Source: Clostridia bacterium (GTDB lineage Bacteria; Bacillota; Clostridia; TANB77; CAG-508). From it: a stretch of 22,520 nt of DNA. A program made the position numbers and the translations under genes. Below, in pieces: positions 9,901-16,558 of the stretch (position 1 is the first letter of the stretch; the number at the start of each line of letters is the position of its first letter). A model generated the notes under the pieces. The model was not told the DNA's origin, ran no database searches, and worked only from the letters and a program-made list of their open reading frames with translations. The stretch spans positions 1 through 22,520 of the forward strand of contig CAAECB010000063.1 in NCBI GenBank assembly GCA_900754285.1. The letters run 5' to 3'.

Positions 9901-9947
9901 CTTTTGCAGCTGATGCTAAAATTGAGATTGAATATACTGAAAAATAA
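3966..9947 (+). CDS. Giant surface protein: DUF11, eight CnaB and vWA domains
   Basis: 1993 residues. Residues 9-31 form a signal anchor with no clear cleavage site. Residues about 55-171 are an Asn/Gln/Thr-rich disordered spacer. DUF11-like domains lie at about 218-335, 342-468 and 472-591; eight CnaB domains run from about 592 to 1424; two more DUF11-like domains follow (1425-1558, 1559-1705); a von Willebrand A domain lies at about 1706-1926. The vWA metal site is complete: DVSGS (Asp1716, Ser1718, Ser1720), Thr1794 in GGTRIGDG and Asp1826 in LSDG. Every CnaB domain keeps a Lys in the first strand (K-x-W), a Glu near the end and an Asn (NKF/NTF/NTL), the usual isopeptide set. The C-terminus (IEIEYTEK) has no LPxTG signal and no membrane helix. 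The layout suggests a membrane-tethered stalk presenting an adhesive vWA head. Its RBS is TAGGGGGAA at 3951-3959. It is third in the sortase operon. Confidence 0.9.
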   Translation: MSGKLNMKSIIAIAAVTILTAIAITGTVVFLKDKGTSEATEIASENGVNGSGTETINVQENGVKEEKQEQNGENNQILTTDGIANNENNSGTQQNANQQNANLQTNNNANLSTNSNSTSGTNYANNTQTNNAQRNTTQGNSQQNNMQGQQTGNQNSNNQGNNNSQGTDNIEGSTIRRVTEGELVQVTDDRVVRWTPINIEAENASARITGENNRDIEINKTAISKTGTNLVRIGEEITYNLQVKNNGKEDYKNIEIADNIPENTTYVETQDNSLKIKENDKVIGLKWYIDIKSEETVGIQFTVKVNENITGTILNMAIANGTPSEEVKTAIIEQEKTSIVSREFNENWKTIQEPAKINDRITYTITVKNTGDIDGKTTVKDIDLKEILADGKAEMVGDVSILKDEEIVSKDKNAEDLINGIKEIEVSAHGEAKVIFTIKINKIQGEIKNIALIGNDEEKPTDPDITDTVNITGIKTNTPEDKVKEKEIITYTIKLSNSGNKPGEAIVKDKISEYTTLVEKSIKINDKETEYTQTDLEKGITVTVPAGENTATLSFTVKVKPLEKEKVEVKNIAIIDDKETNEVTNEAEKEKISLTVNKTWLDNLIQAQKRPEKIKFILTKNGEITETEKEVRSADISDKSQEIVFENLNKYDAKGNPLKYGIEETGLNEFYKSNITSQEADEQGNEKVEIENKFTIPEDNETQITVTKIWEDDDNKAQKRSEKVKLKVTGENTVAEAELSTENSKTDDENTWTKVLKLPKYNQDGQEIKYTATEEDVPRFYEKTENDLTVINKFVGSSETVSIKINKKWNDNEKQKSHRPDEITFTISDGKNFNQDVILGNEDNATTTINDLPKYDENADEIKYIVTEKRTGLKFYTTESSENVDGNIIEFNFENTFEIPEDEKETEITLIKKWEDNKNKAEKRPENVIFEISGTPSPRATVPNQTITGDSKAEEWKKTIKVEKYNDDGELINYFATEPQTNSGFYKNIDTNPQDLIITNKFEVPETKINLTINKNWEDNQIQSQRRPEKLTFQLIANKKEVKDAVQIVDAEREGNTQKIEFTGLKKYDENGDLINYDIKELKNTEFYKSYKNEPVRKDDGNITIDVTNKFELPNNNKTKLVATKIWDDTQAQEKNRQDVEFKIKGTRTDGKSAISKNVIIKKPAIIGDIKNKWTKEIEVQKYDDNGQEIKYSARETTVPKFYQVIYDENTPLTITNKFIGSQETIVLKVKKHWDDNKNKAAKRPTRITLQLNKNGEKLIDIVLTTDTWETEITNLLKYDENGDEITYTVEEIGSTDKNWKFYEQDKTKTIQPTKENGYTAEITNKFVKPTDTKNIEISKKWNDNKENHQDIEAKIIGKVGEEIVETNVPNQTLNEENKFKKTVEVPVYDENADEITYSIEEANIPDGYIVTYNGLEIVNTLPSINITKTVISVNGNPVASGAIPEVKEGDVVGYKIIVTNTSNIPLTNVQVTDNRKISFTNDGITNFTNNVGTISTLGKAGTETATAEFTVYYKITSEDTKVGGKEIINIATAEAHYTDSNNNDKTLKVEDNAKVTAKAKVEFTVTKTSKITKATGNTHKEVAEYGDTIKYVITVTNIGNANGTTVVKDKVPENTTLLTTGTNLTSAELNELKSNNGLAKTLEISAGNSKTVEFTVKVTGKPGKKIANSATYKTTENEEKTVKDPKEYQIEKQVKLIKNSETIKTTNSNIVLVIDVSGSMKENGRLTNAKTAAKNLIDGVDFESGGQVGIITFSSGGKNQNQDNAKQIGTATNKTKATTLKGKVDSLTANGGTRIGDGLVKAKTMIETMAKNKPSNKNIVIVLSDGAFNVNVTYDRYGKLIYGDDLLKTGGEKVSNVTSKANLLKGSTCKPTIYTIAILGQNETTGNTKIMTEIIPSSTKNYIKATDGYDSIIGAFKKVESEITGETSKQVLSTNGKVELENIKSGSEIIIKVNGSPITDINSHIIISAGKTYVDLTSFAADAKIEIEYTEK
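5739..8238 (+). repeat. Eight tandem CnaB modules, two four-module blocks
   Basis: Each module is about 90-115 codons, starting near a K-x-W motif and ending near TNKF. Module starts are near 5739, 6067, 6364, 6679, 6985, 7318, 7639 and 7963. Modules 1-4 match 5-8 in register: 2 and 6 share WTK, GQEIKY, VPRFY/VPKFY and F(V/I)GS(S/Q)ET; 4 and 8 share VPNQT; 1 and 5 share EFYKS. This indicates duplication of a four-module unit of about 1.25 kb, now strongly diverged at the DNA level. Confidence 0.75.
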
Positions 9948-9962
9948 AGTCAATATTTAATT

Positions 9963-9990
9963 AATAGAGTAGATATGTTCTACTCTATTT
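9963..9990 (+). terminator. Terminator after the giant surface gene
   Basis: Perfect 11-bp stem AATAGAGTAGA (9963-9973) and TCTACTCTATT (9979-9989) with a five-base loop, 15 bp after the stop codon. The following T run is short, so termination may be incomplete; two more hairpins follow. Confidence 0.65.
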
Positions 9991-10036
9991 CAATATTCTA
10001 TGAAGATCCTTCGAACTTTTAAAATATAAAAAAATT

Positions 10037-10092
10037 CTGTGTATTTGTGCTACACAGGAAAAATTATAGATCAATCTGTAGATTAATCTATA
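10037..10092. repeat. Two small inverted repeats
   Basis: CTGTGTA (10037-10043) pairs with TACACAG (10051-10057). TATAGATCAATCT (10065-10077) pairs with AGATTAATCTATA (10080-10092) with one mismatch and a 2-nt loop. Neither is followed by a T tract. They lie between two better terminators, and their role is unknown. Confidence 0.55.
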
Positions 10093-10097
10093 AAATT

Positions 10098-10150
10098 GAC
10101 AAAAATAACTATTAAGAGTTAAAATCTTAGTAGTTATTTTTTGTCTTTTT
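10098..10150. terminator. Strong 20-bp terminator hairpin
   Basis: The left arm (10098-10117) and right arm (10125-10145) pair over about 20 bp with one G-U pair and one bulged base. The loop has seven bases, and TTTTT follows at 10146-10150. The left arm starts with GACAAAAA, so the stem is also A/T-symmetric and could stop transcription from both sides. Confidence 0.75.
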
Positions 10151-10226
10151 AGGAAATTTTTTTGAATTTTCTATAAGATAAAACTAAAAATAACAATGCA
10201 CAGAATAAAAAAGGAATGATATAGAA

Positions 10227-10829
10227 ATGGAAGAGGATGAAATAAAATTAGAAAAAATATATAAAGAATGTAAGCAAGAATTAAAGAGTATAGGAATAAA
10301 AATAGATGATGAAGAAAAAGTAGGTAAAATAGAAATAGGTTTATCAGGAAGAAGTAAGAAGAGATATGGAGTATGCAAACAAGAAGAGCCAGATGTAAAA
10401 ACAAAATATGTGGAGAAAAAAGGGAGGAATATAATTGTTAAATATGGAAAATATAAAAAACATAAAATAGAAATAAGTAAATGGGTAATGGAATTGAATG
10501 AAGATATAATAAAAAATACTGTAATGCATGAATTAATACATTGTATGCCAATGTGTAATAATCATGGAAAAGAATTCAAATTATATGCTGAATATATAAA
10601 TCAAAAGTTGGGGTATAACATAAAAACAACTGGAAATAAGAAAGAAGATTATGAGAAAAGTAATAAAGAATATAATGAAGAAAAAAGTTATAAATATATT
10701 ATAAAATGTAAAAATTGTGGACAAATTTATTATAGAATTAGAAAGCCTAATAATTTACAAAAATATAGGTGTGGAGTATGTAGGGGAAAACTAATATTAA
10801 TTGCTCCTGAACAATATAAAACTAATTAG
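10227..10829 (+). CDS. SprT-like zinc metalloprotein
   Basis: 200 residues, cytoplasmic (no signal peptide). A HExxH zinc site is visible in the stretch MHELIHCMP, with a third histidine downstream in NNHGKEF. A C-terminal zinc ribbon, CKNCG then CGVCRG about 20 residues later, completes the SprT-like arrangement. Relatives in eukaryotes (Spartan) cut DNA-protein crosslinks; the bacterial SprT family is poorly understood, so proteolysis is an inference from the motif. The start at 10227 is chosen because the ATG at 10216 meets a stop at its third codon; AAAGGA lies about 12 bp upstream. It is separated from the surface operon by a strong terminator, so it has its own promoter, which I cannot place with confidence. 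Confidence 0.85.
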   Translation: MEEDEIKLEKIYKECKQELKSIGIKIDDEEKVGKIEIGLSGRSKKRYGVCKQEEPDVKTKYVEKKGRNIIVKYGKYKKHKIEISKWVMELNEDIIKNTVMHELIHCMPMCNNHGKEFKLYAEYINQKLGYNIKTTGNKKEDYEKSNKEYNEEKSYKYIIKCKNCGQIYYRIRKPNNLQKYRCGVCRGKLILIAPEQYKTN

Positions 10830-10853
10830 AAGAGGAAAAAATCAAAAAAATAC

Positions 10854-10882
10854 TTGTATTAAAGCAATAATTGTGATATAAA
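10854..10882 (+). promoter_or_regulatory. Promoter of the response-regulator gene
   Basis: TTGTAT (10854-10859), 17-bp spacer, TATAAA (10877-10882) with an upstream TG at 10874-10875 (extended -10). It lies 38 bp before the GTG start. Confidence 0.55.
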
Positions 10883-10919
10883 TATAAAAGAAAATAGAAC
10901 TACGAAAGGCGGAGTTTTT

Positions 10920-11663
10920 GTGGAAGATATAAACAAGGATGTTAAAACAGTATTAATAGTAGATGATGAGCAAGCAATAATAGATGTTTTAAAATTTAAT
11001 TTGTTAAAAGAAGGATATAGAACTATAGAAGCAAAAGATGGTCAAACAGCATTAGAGATGGCATTAAAAGAAAGACCTAATTTAATAATGTTAGATATAA
11101 TGTTACCAAAAATGGATGGGCTAACAGTATGCCAAAGGGTAAAAAGTGTAGTAAATATACCAATAATTATATTAACTGCTAAAGACGAAGAAGTAGATAA
11201 AATAGTAGGGTTAGAACTAGGTGCAGATGACTATATAACAAAACCTTTTAGTGTAAGAGAATTAGTAGCTAGAGTAAAAGCAAATATAAGAAAAGCAGAT
11301 GTTACATTAGGGCAAAAAAGTAATGATGAAGAAGATGAGGAAAAGCCAAAAATAAAAACAAAGAAAATAAGAGTTGGAGATTTAGAATTAGACTTAGATA
11401 AATTTGAAGTTAGAGTAAGAGGAAAAATTATAGATTTAACACTTAGAGAATTTGAAGTTTTGAAATTTTTAGCTAGTCAACCTGGGCAAGTAACAACAAG
11501 AGAAGTTTTGTTAGAAAAAGTTTGGGGATATGAATATTACGGAGATATTAGAACAGTAGATGTAACAGTTAGAAGAATAAGAGAAAAAATAGAAACAGAT
11601 ACATCTGCTCCAAAAATTCTTATTACAAAAAGAGGAGTAGGATATTATATTGCGGCTGAGTAA
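10920..11663 (+). CDS. OmpR/PhoB-family response regulator (orphan)
   Basis: 247 residues. The N-terminal receiver domain (about 9-118) has the acidic pair Asp15/Asp16, phospho-acceptor Asp59 in MLDIMLP, Thr86 in ILTAK and Lys108 in TKPFS. A Glu/Lys-rich linker (about 120-138) leads to a C-terminal winged helix with LTLREFEVL, the recognition region TVDVTVRRIREKI and the closing RGVGYYI wing. It resembles WalR/PhoP-type regulators of cell-wall or phosphate responses, but the sequence does not say which. The start is GTG with a strong GAAAGGCGGAG just upstream (10904-10914). No histidine kinase is next to it; dnaE follows 137 bp later in the same direction without an obvious terminator, so partial co-transcription is possible. 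Confidence 0.92.
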   Translation: MEDINKDVKTVLIVDDEQAIIDVLKFNLLKEGYRTIEAKDGQTALEMALKERPNLIMLDIMLPKMDGLTVCQRVKSVVNIPIIILTAKDEEVDKIVGLELGADDYITKPFSVRELVARVKANIRKADVTLGQKSNDEEDEEKPKIKTKKIRVGDLELDLDKFEVRVRGKIIDLTLREFEVLKFLASQPGQVTTREVLLEKVWGYEYYGDIRTVDVTVRRIREKIETDTSAPKILITKRGVGYYIAAE

Positions 11664-11800
11664 ATGTATATAAATTGAAACACGTAGTATAAGCTGAAAA
11701 AGAATAAAAACGGACAATAATATTAGCATTTATAAAAAGTTAGCATAAGATGAAGAGATAAGAGCAAAATATTGAAGTACAAAAAGGAATGAATTAAGAA

Positions 11801-14800
11801 ATGTCAAAATTTGTACACTTACATATACATAGTGAATTTAGTTTATTAGACGGAGCAAATAGAATAAAAGACTTACCAATAAGAGCAAAAGAACTAGGAA
11901 TGGATGCCATAGCACTAACAGACCATGGAGTAATGTATGGAGCAATAGATTTTTATAAAGCTTGTAAAAAAGAAGGAATAAAGCCGATAATAGGTTGTGA
12001 AGTGTATGTAGCTGTGCGTTCTAGATTTGATAAGGAGCCAGGTATAGACAACAAATATTATCATTTAATATTACTTGCAAAAAATAATCAAGGTTATAAA
12101 AATCTAAGCAAATTAGTTTCTTTAGGATTTGTTGATGGTTATTATTACAAACCAAGAATTGATAGAGAAATATTAGAAAAATATCATGAAGGATTAATTT
12201 GTTTAAGTGCATGTTTAGCAGGTGAAGTAAACCAAAATCTGATGAATGGAAGAGAAGAAGAAGCGGAAAAAGTTGCATTATGGCATAAATCAGTTTTTGG
12301 GGAAGATTATTATATAGAAATTCAAAATAATGGTATACAAGAGCAAGTTTTAGCAAATCAAAGATTGATAAAACTTGCTAAAAAATTAGATATACCACTT
12401 GTTGCTACAAATGATGCACACTATTTAAAAAGAGAAGATGCATATAATCACGAAGTCTTGTTGTGTATACAAACAGGAAAAAGAATGAGTGATCCAGATA
12501 GAATGCATTTTGACACAGATGAATTATATGTAAAATCACCAGAAGAAATGAGTGATTATTTTAGTAATTTTCCAGAAGCTATAGAAAATACAGTAAAAAT
12601 AGCAGAAAAATGTAATGTGGAATTTGAGTTTGGACATACAATATTGCCCAATTATGATGTTCCACAAGAGTTTGCAACACATTATGATTATTTAAAAAAA
12701 TTGTGTGATGATGGTCTAAAAGAAAGATATGGAGAAAATCCTTCAAAAGAAATTATTGAAAGAGCAGAATATGAAATATCAGTTATAAAAAAGATGGGAT
12801 ATGTAGATTATTATTTAATAGTTTGGGATTTCATTCATCATGCAAAATCAAAAGGAATACCAGTAGGACCAGGACGTGGTTCAGGGGCAGGTTCAATATT
12901 AGCATATTGCATAGGAATTACAGATATAGACCCAATAAAATATGGACTTCTTTTTGAGAGATTTTTAAATCCAGAAAGAGTTAGTATGCCAGATTTTGAT
13001 GTTGATTTTTGTTATGAGAGAAGGCAGGAAGTAATAGATTATGTTTCTAGAAAATATGGGCATGACCATGTATCACAAATTATAACTTTTGGAACAATGT
13101 CTGCAAGAATGGTTATTAGAGATGTTTCAAGAGTTTTAGATGTTCCATATTCAGAAGCTGATGCTTTAGCAAAAATGATACCAAATGAATTACATATAAC
13201 AATAAAAAAAGCTTTAGAGCAAAATGTAGAATTGAGGCAGAGATATGAAAATGAACCAGAAATAAAAAATCTATTAGATATAGCAATGGGATTAGAAGGA
13301 ATGCCAAGACAGGCTTCAACACATGCTTGTGGAATAGTAATAACAAAAGATCCAGTAGATACATATGTGCCATTATATGTAAGAGATAATCAAATTTCTA
13401 CACAATATATAATGACAACATTAGAAGAATTAGGTCTTTTAAAGATGGACTTTTTGGGATTGCGTACACTAACTGTTATTCAAGATACATTAGACTTAGT
13501 AGAAGAAAATAGAGGAATAAAAGTTGAATATGATAAAGATATGGCAGATCCTAATGTATATAAATTATGGCAAGAAGGCAATACATCAGGTGTGTTTCAA
13601 TTTGAAAGTCAAGGTATAACAAACTTTATGAAAGAATTAAAGCCAGATTGCTTAGAAGATATAGTAGCTGGAGTATCTTTGTATAGACCAGGGCCAATGG
13701 ATCAAATTCCAAGATATATAAAAGGAAAACAGAATCCAGGGCATAATGAATATACACATCCAAGCTTAGAGCCAATACTTAATGTAACATATGGATGTAT
13801 GGTTTATCAGGAGCAAGTTATGCAAATTGTTCGTGAATTGGCTGGTTATTCTTTAGGAAGAGCAGATTTGGTAAGACGTGCAATGGGAAAGAAAAAGCTT
13901 GATGTTATGGCTAAAGAAAGAGAAATTTTTATTCATGGCCAAGTAGATGAAAATGGAAATGTAGTTGTGCCAGGTTGTGTTAGAAATGGGATAGATGAAA
14001 AATCTGCTAATAAAATATTTGATGAAATGTCAGAGTTTGCAAAATATGCGTTTAATAAATCACATGCAGCTTGTTATGCAGTTGTAGCATATAGAACAGC
14101 ATATTTAAAAACATATTATCCAGCAGAATTTATGGCTGCAACTTTAAATAGTTTTTTAGGAAATTTGGATAAAATTCCTGAATATATTGATGAATGTAAA
14201 AGACTAAAAATTGAAATTTTGAAACCAGATATAAATAAAAGTATGACTAAATTTAGTGTTGAAGATGGAAAAATCAGATTTGGTTTAGGAAGTATAAAAA
14301 ATGTTGGGAATGCGGCTGTTGATGCAGTTATAAAAGAAAGAGAAGAACATGGTGCATATAAAGGATTTGTAGATTTCTGTGAAAGAATAGCAGATAAAAA
14401 TGTAAATAAAAAATGTGTAGAAAGTTTTATAAAAGCAGGAGTTTTTTCTGATTTTGAACAGACTAGAGCTACTTTATTAGCATCTTTTGAACAAATAATT
14501 GATGGAATCCAAAGTGAAAAAAAGAGAGGACTTGATGGACAAGTTTCTATGTTTGATATGGGAACCAAGGAAGAAAAAGAGAAAATGCAAGATAAAAAAT
14601 ATGCTTTTGAAATATATCCAGAAGTTTCAGACAAAGATAAACTTTCTATGGAAAAAGAAATGTTAGGCATATATATTTCAGGACATCCTTTAGAAAAATA
14701 TAGAAAGCTAATTCAAGAGCAAACTAATATTAGTACATTAGATTTAAATCAGATTGACGATAATGGTGAAGATATAGAACATGGATATAATAATGCAAAA

Positions 14801-15295
14801 ACTAAATTTAGAGATGGACAACAGGTAAAATATGCAGGAATTATAACTGCTATAAAAAAGAAATATACTAAAAATAATAAGATTATGGCTTTTGTTACAA
14901 TAGAAGATTTGTATGGTAGTACTGAAATAATTATATTTGAAAATGCGTATATGAAAAGCAAAGAATCATTATTTGAGGAAAATATTGTTATTGTAGATGG
15001 TAGATTAAGCATTAGGGAAGATGACACAACAACAATTATTGCAAATGAAATTAGTGATTTTAAAGAACAAAAAAAGCATAAACTTGTATTTGATATTACT
15101 GATTTAGATGAGGAAAATAAGGCTAAACTTAGAGGTGGTATTTGTTATTTTTCTGGTGATAAAAATAATATACAAGTATTTGTAAAAATAGGTGAAGATG
15201 AAAAAAACTGTGGAGCAATTTTTGTTAATAATGATATTTTAAATATTTTTAGAACAGTATTAGGAAATGAAAGAGTAATATTGATTGAAGAATAA
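11801..15295 (+). CDS. dnaE: DNA polymerase III alpha subunit
   Basis: Replicative DNA polymerase, 1164 residues, the usual length for DnaE (not PolC: no internal DEDD exonuclease). The N-terminal PHP domain opens with HLHIHSEFS (6-14) and has TDHG (40-43) and GCEVYV (65-70). The histidine and acidic residues kept there are those expected of a metal-binding, possibly proofreading, PHP domain, unlike E. coli, where HLR replaces HLH. The palm carries PDFDVDF with Asp400 and Asp402, and the third catalytic Asp550 lies in KMDFLGL. The fingers contain PGPMDQIPRYIKGK, and a C-terminal OB-fold (about residues 1010-1090) precedes the tail. AAAAGGAATGA lies upstream of the ATG. The end is closed by a bidirectional terminator facing a convergent gene. 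Confidence 0.96.
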   Translation: MSKFVHLHIHSEFSLLDGANRIKDLPIRAKELGMDAIALTDHGVMYGAIDFYKACKKEGIKPIIGCEVYVAVRSRFDKEPGIDNKYYHLILLAKNNQGYKNLSKLVSLGFVDGYYYKPRIDREILEKYHEGLICLSACLAGEVNQNLMNGREEEAEKVALWHKSVFGEDYYIEIQNNGIQEQVLANQRLIKLAKKLDIPLVATNDAHYLKREDAYNHEVLLCIQTGKRMSDPDRMHFDTDELYVKSPEEMSDYFSNFPEAIENTVKIAEKCNVEFEFGHTILPNYDVPQEFATHYDYLKKLCDDGLKERYGENPSKEIIERAEYEISVIKKMGYVDYYLIVWDFIHHAKSKGIPVGPGRGSGAGSILAYCIGITDIDPIKYGLLFERFLNPERVSMPDFDVDFCYERRQEVIDYVSRKYGHDHVSQIITFGTMSARMVIRDVSRVLDVPYSEADALAKMIPNELHITIKKALEQNVELRQRYENEPEIKNLLDIAMGLEGMPRQASTHACGIVITKDPVDTYVPLYVRDNQISTQYIMTTLEELGLLKMDFLGLRTLTVIQDTLDLVEENRGIKVEYDKDMADPNVYKLWQEGNTSGVFQFESQGITNFMKELKPDCLEDIVAGVSLYRPGPMDQIPRYIKGKQNPGHNEYTHPSLEPILNVTYGCMVYQEQVMQIVRELAGYSLGRADLVRRAMGKKKLDVMAKEREIFIHGQVDENGNVVVPGCVRNGIDEKSANKIFDEMSEFAKYAFNKSHAACYAVVAYRTAYLKTYYPAEFMAATLNSFLGNLDKIPEYIDECKRLKIEILKPDINKSMTKFSVEDGKIRFGLGSIKNVGNAAVDAVIKEREEHGAYKGFVDFCERIADKNVNKKCVESFIKAGVFSDFEQTRATLLASFEQIIDGIQSEKKRGLDGQVSMFDMGTKEEKEKMQDKKYAFEIYPEVSDKDKLSMEKEMLGIYISGHPLEKYRKLIQEQTNISTLDLNQIDDNGEDIEHGYNNAKTKFRDGQQVKYAGIITAIKKKYTKNNKIMAFVTIEDLYGSTEIIIFENAYMKSKESLFEENIVIVDGRLSIREDDTTTIIANEISDFKEQKKHKLVFDITDLDEENKAKLRGGICYFSGDKNNIQVFVKIGEDEKNCGAIFVNNDILNIFRTVLGNERVILIEE

Positions 15296-15344
15296 AATAT
15301 TAAAAATTATGTAAAACAAAATAATATTAGTGCTTATTAAAAAT

Positions 15345-15386
15345 AAAAGGTATAACCAAACATAAAAAGTTTGATTATACCTTTTT
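15345..15386. terminator. Bidirectional terminator between dnaE and convergent gene
   Basis: AAAAGGTATAACCAAAC (15345-15361) pairs with GTTTGATTATACCTTTT (15369-15385) with one mismatch and a seven-base loop. A T run follows on both strands. Confidence 0.85.
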
Positions 15387-15392
15387 GGTACA

Positions 15393-16316
15393 TTAGTTGC
15401 TGAATTTGGCTTTTAGTAATAATTTAGAAACTGATATGTTATCTTTGATTATTTCAGGTATGATACCATAGCCAGAATCAGAAATTTTAGATACAGAAAA
15501 TGCTCTGTTTGTGGTTTGTAAAGTTACAACTCCATGGTATTCTAGATGTAAGAAATTAGTATGGAAAACAACTTTGGTTTTATTGCAGTTGAATTCTAAT
15601 TGGATATTGCATTTTTTCTTACTTTCTGAAATCCGAACCATTCCCTTAAGATAATTATTAATTGGAAAACTGATAATGCCCTGGTCTTGGTGATTTTTTA
15701 AATAGTTTGCGAATAGTTTTCCTAGAAGATTTTCTCTTTCATCTATATGGATGAAATTACCAATAAATAAGTCGTAATCTCTTAAGATAGAATTGTTTTT
15801 GGCTGTTATGATTTCTTCTGCAGCTGTTCTTAGCATTTTTGGGGTTATAACCTCATCATATTGATTGCAAATTGCTATTTCTGGAATTTTTTTGGAAAGT
15901 TTGAAGGTAGAGTTCTCGATTTTTATAATGTAATCTATTTTAGATAGTACAAAAGTTTCTATAGTACAATCTATGTCTGCTGTTTTGTAATCAAACTTTT
16001 TTGGAATGAGTTCTGAAATTTCTGTTACATAAAATTTTACTTCAGAATCCCTGGTTGTTACAATGTAAGTTTTGAATATTACATTGTTCTCTATAGTGTA
16101 TTCAGTATTATAAGTTGCATATTCTGGTGGAAGTTGAATACACGGATAAATGTAATAAGCTTCTTCTTTGCAACCAATTTCTGTAATTGTTTCTTTTGAA
16201 TAATCAAAAGGACAACTGAATAAAATTTTTTCTAATTCTGCAAGTATTGCACCCTCCTTTTCTTTTAGTTCTAATTTTTGCTGTCCAAATTCTTTAGCAG
16301 CTTTTTTTAAATTCAT
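15393..16316 (-). CDS. Hypothetical soluble protein, family not recognised
   Basis: 307 residues with no signal peptide or membrane helix. The N-terminus is a charged helix (KKAAKEFGQQKLELKEKEG). The rest alternates short beta-type strands rich in Ile, Thr and Tyr with several scattered cysteines, and I see no catalytic motif. The start is well fixed: ATG with AGGAGG about six bases upstream on the minus strand (near 16323-16330) and a consensus promoter beyond that. It is divergent from the small membrane protein at 16559 and both are enclosed by bidirectional terminators. Codons from the very start are ATT-rich and less A-biased than in the neighbouring housekeeping genes, which hints at a different origin. 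Confidence 0.7.
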   Translation of the reverse strand: MNLKKAAKEFGQQKLELKEKEGAILAELEKILFSCPFDYSKETITEIGCKEEAYYIYPCIQLPPEYATYNTEYTIENNVIFKTYIVTTRDSEVKFYVTEISELIPKKFDYKTADIDCTIETFVLSKIDYIIKIENSTFKLSKKIPEIAICNQYDEVITPKMLRTAAEEIITAKNNSILRDYDLFIGNFIHIDERENLLGKLFANYLKNHQDQGIISFPINNYLKGMVRISESKKKCNIQLEFNCNKTKVVFHTNFLHLEYHGVVTLQTTNRAFSVSKISDSGYGIIPEIIKDNISVSKLLLKAKFSN

Positions 16317-16397
16317 AATGTTCCTCCTATGGCAATTGCCGTTGTAGTAAAAAATGTTTTTATAAATCTATAAAAACTGGTTAAATGTTACAAATAT

Positions 16398-16426
16398 ATG
16401 ATACCATAAAAACAACATTATGTCAA
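16398..16426 (-). promoter_or_regulatory. Promoter of the minus-strand hypothetical gene
   Basis: Read on the minus strand: TTGACA (16426-16421), 17-bp spacer, TATCAT (16403-16398). This is a perfect -35 box with a near-consensus -10, divergent from the promoter at 16452. Confidence 0.75.
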
Positions 16427-16451
16427 TTTTAATATTTGCCTTAAAATTTTC

Positions 16452-16480
16452 TTGAAATATTTATAGATATATGTTAAAAT
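16452..16480 (+). promoter_or_regulatory. Promoter of the small membrane-protein gene
   Basis: TTGAAA (16452-16457), 17-bp spacer, TAAAAT (16475-16480) with an extended TG at 16472-16473. It is back-to-back with the minus-strand promoter; the -35 boxes are 25 bp apart. Confidence 0.65.
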
Positions 16481-16516
16481 TAATAGTACGTCGCATTTAA
16501 GCGATAAAAAAATAAT

Positions 16517-16543
16517 CATTTGTAAATTCTCATATTACAAATG
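16517..16543 (+). promoter_or_regulatory. Leader hairpin directly before the RBS
   Basis: Perfect 9-bp inverted repeat CATTTGTAA (16517-16525) and TTACAAATG (16535-16543) with a nine-base loop. It is immediately followed by the strong Shine-Dalgarno TAAGGAGG (16544-16551). It could tune translation or mRNA stability, or be an operator. Confidence 0.5.
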
Positions 16544-16558
16544 TAAGGAGGAGAAAAA

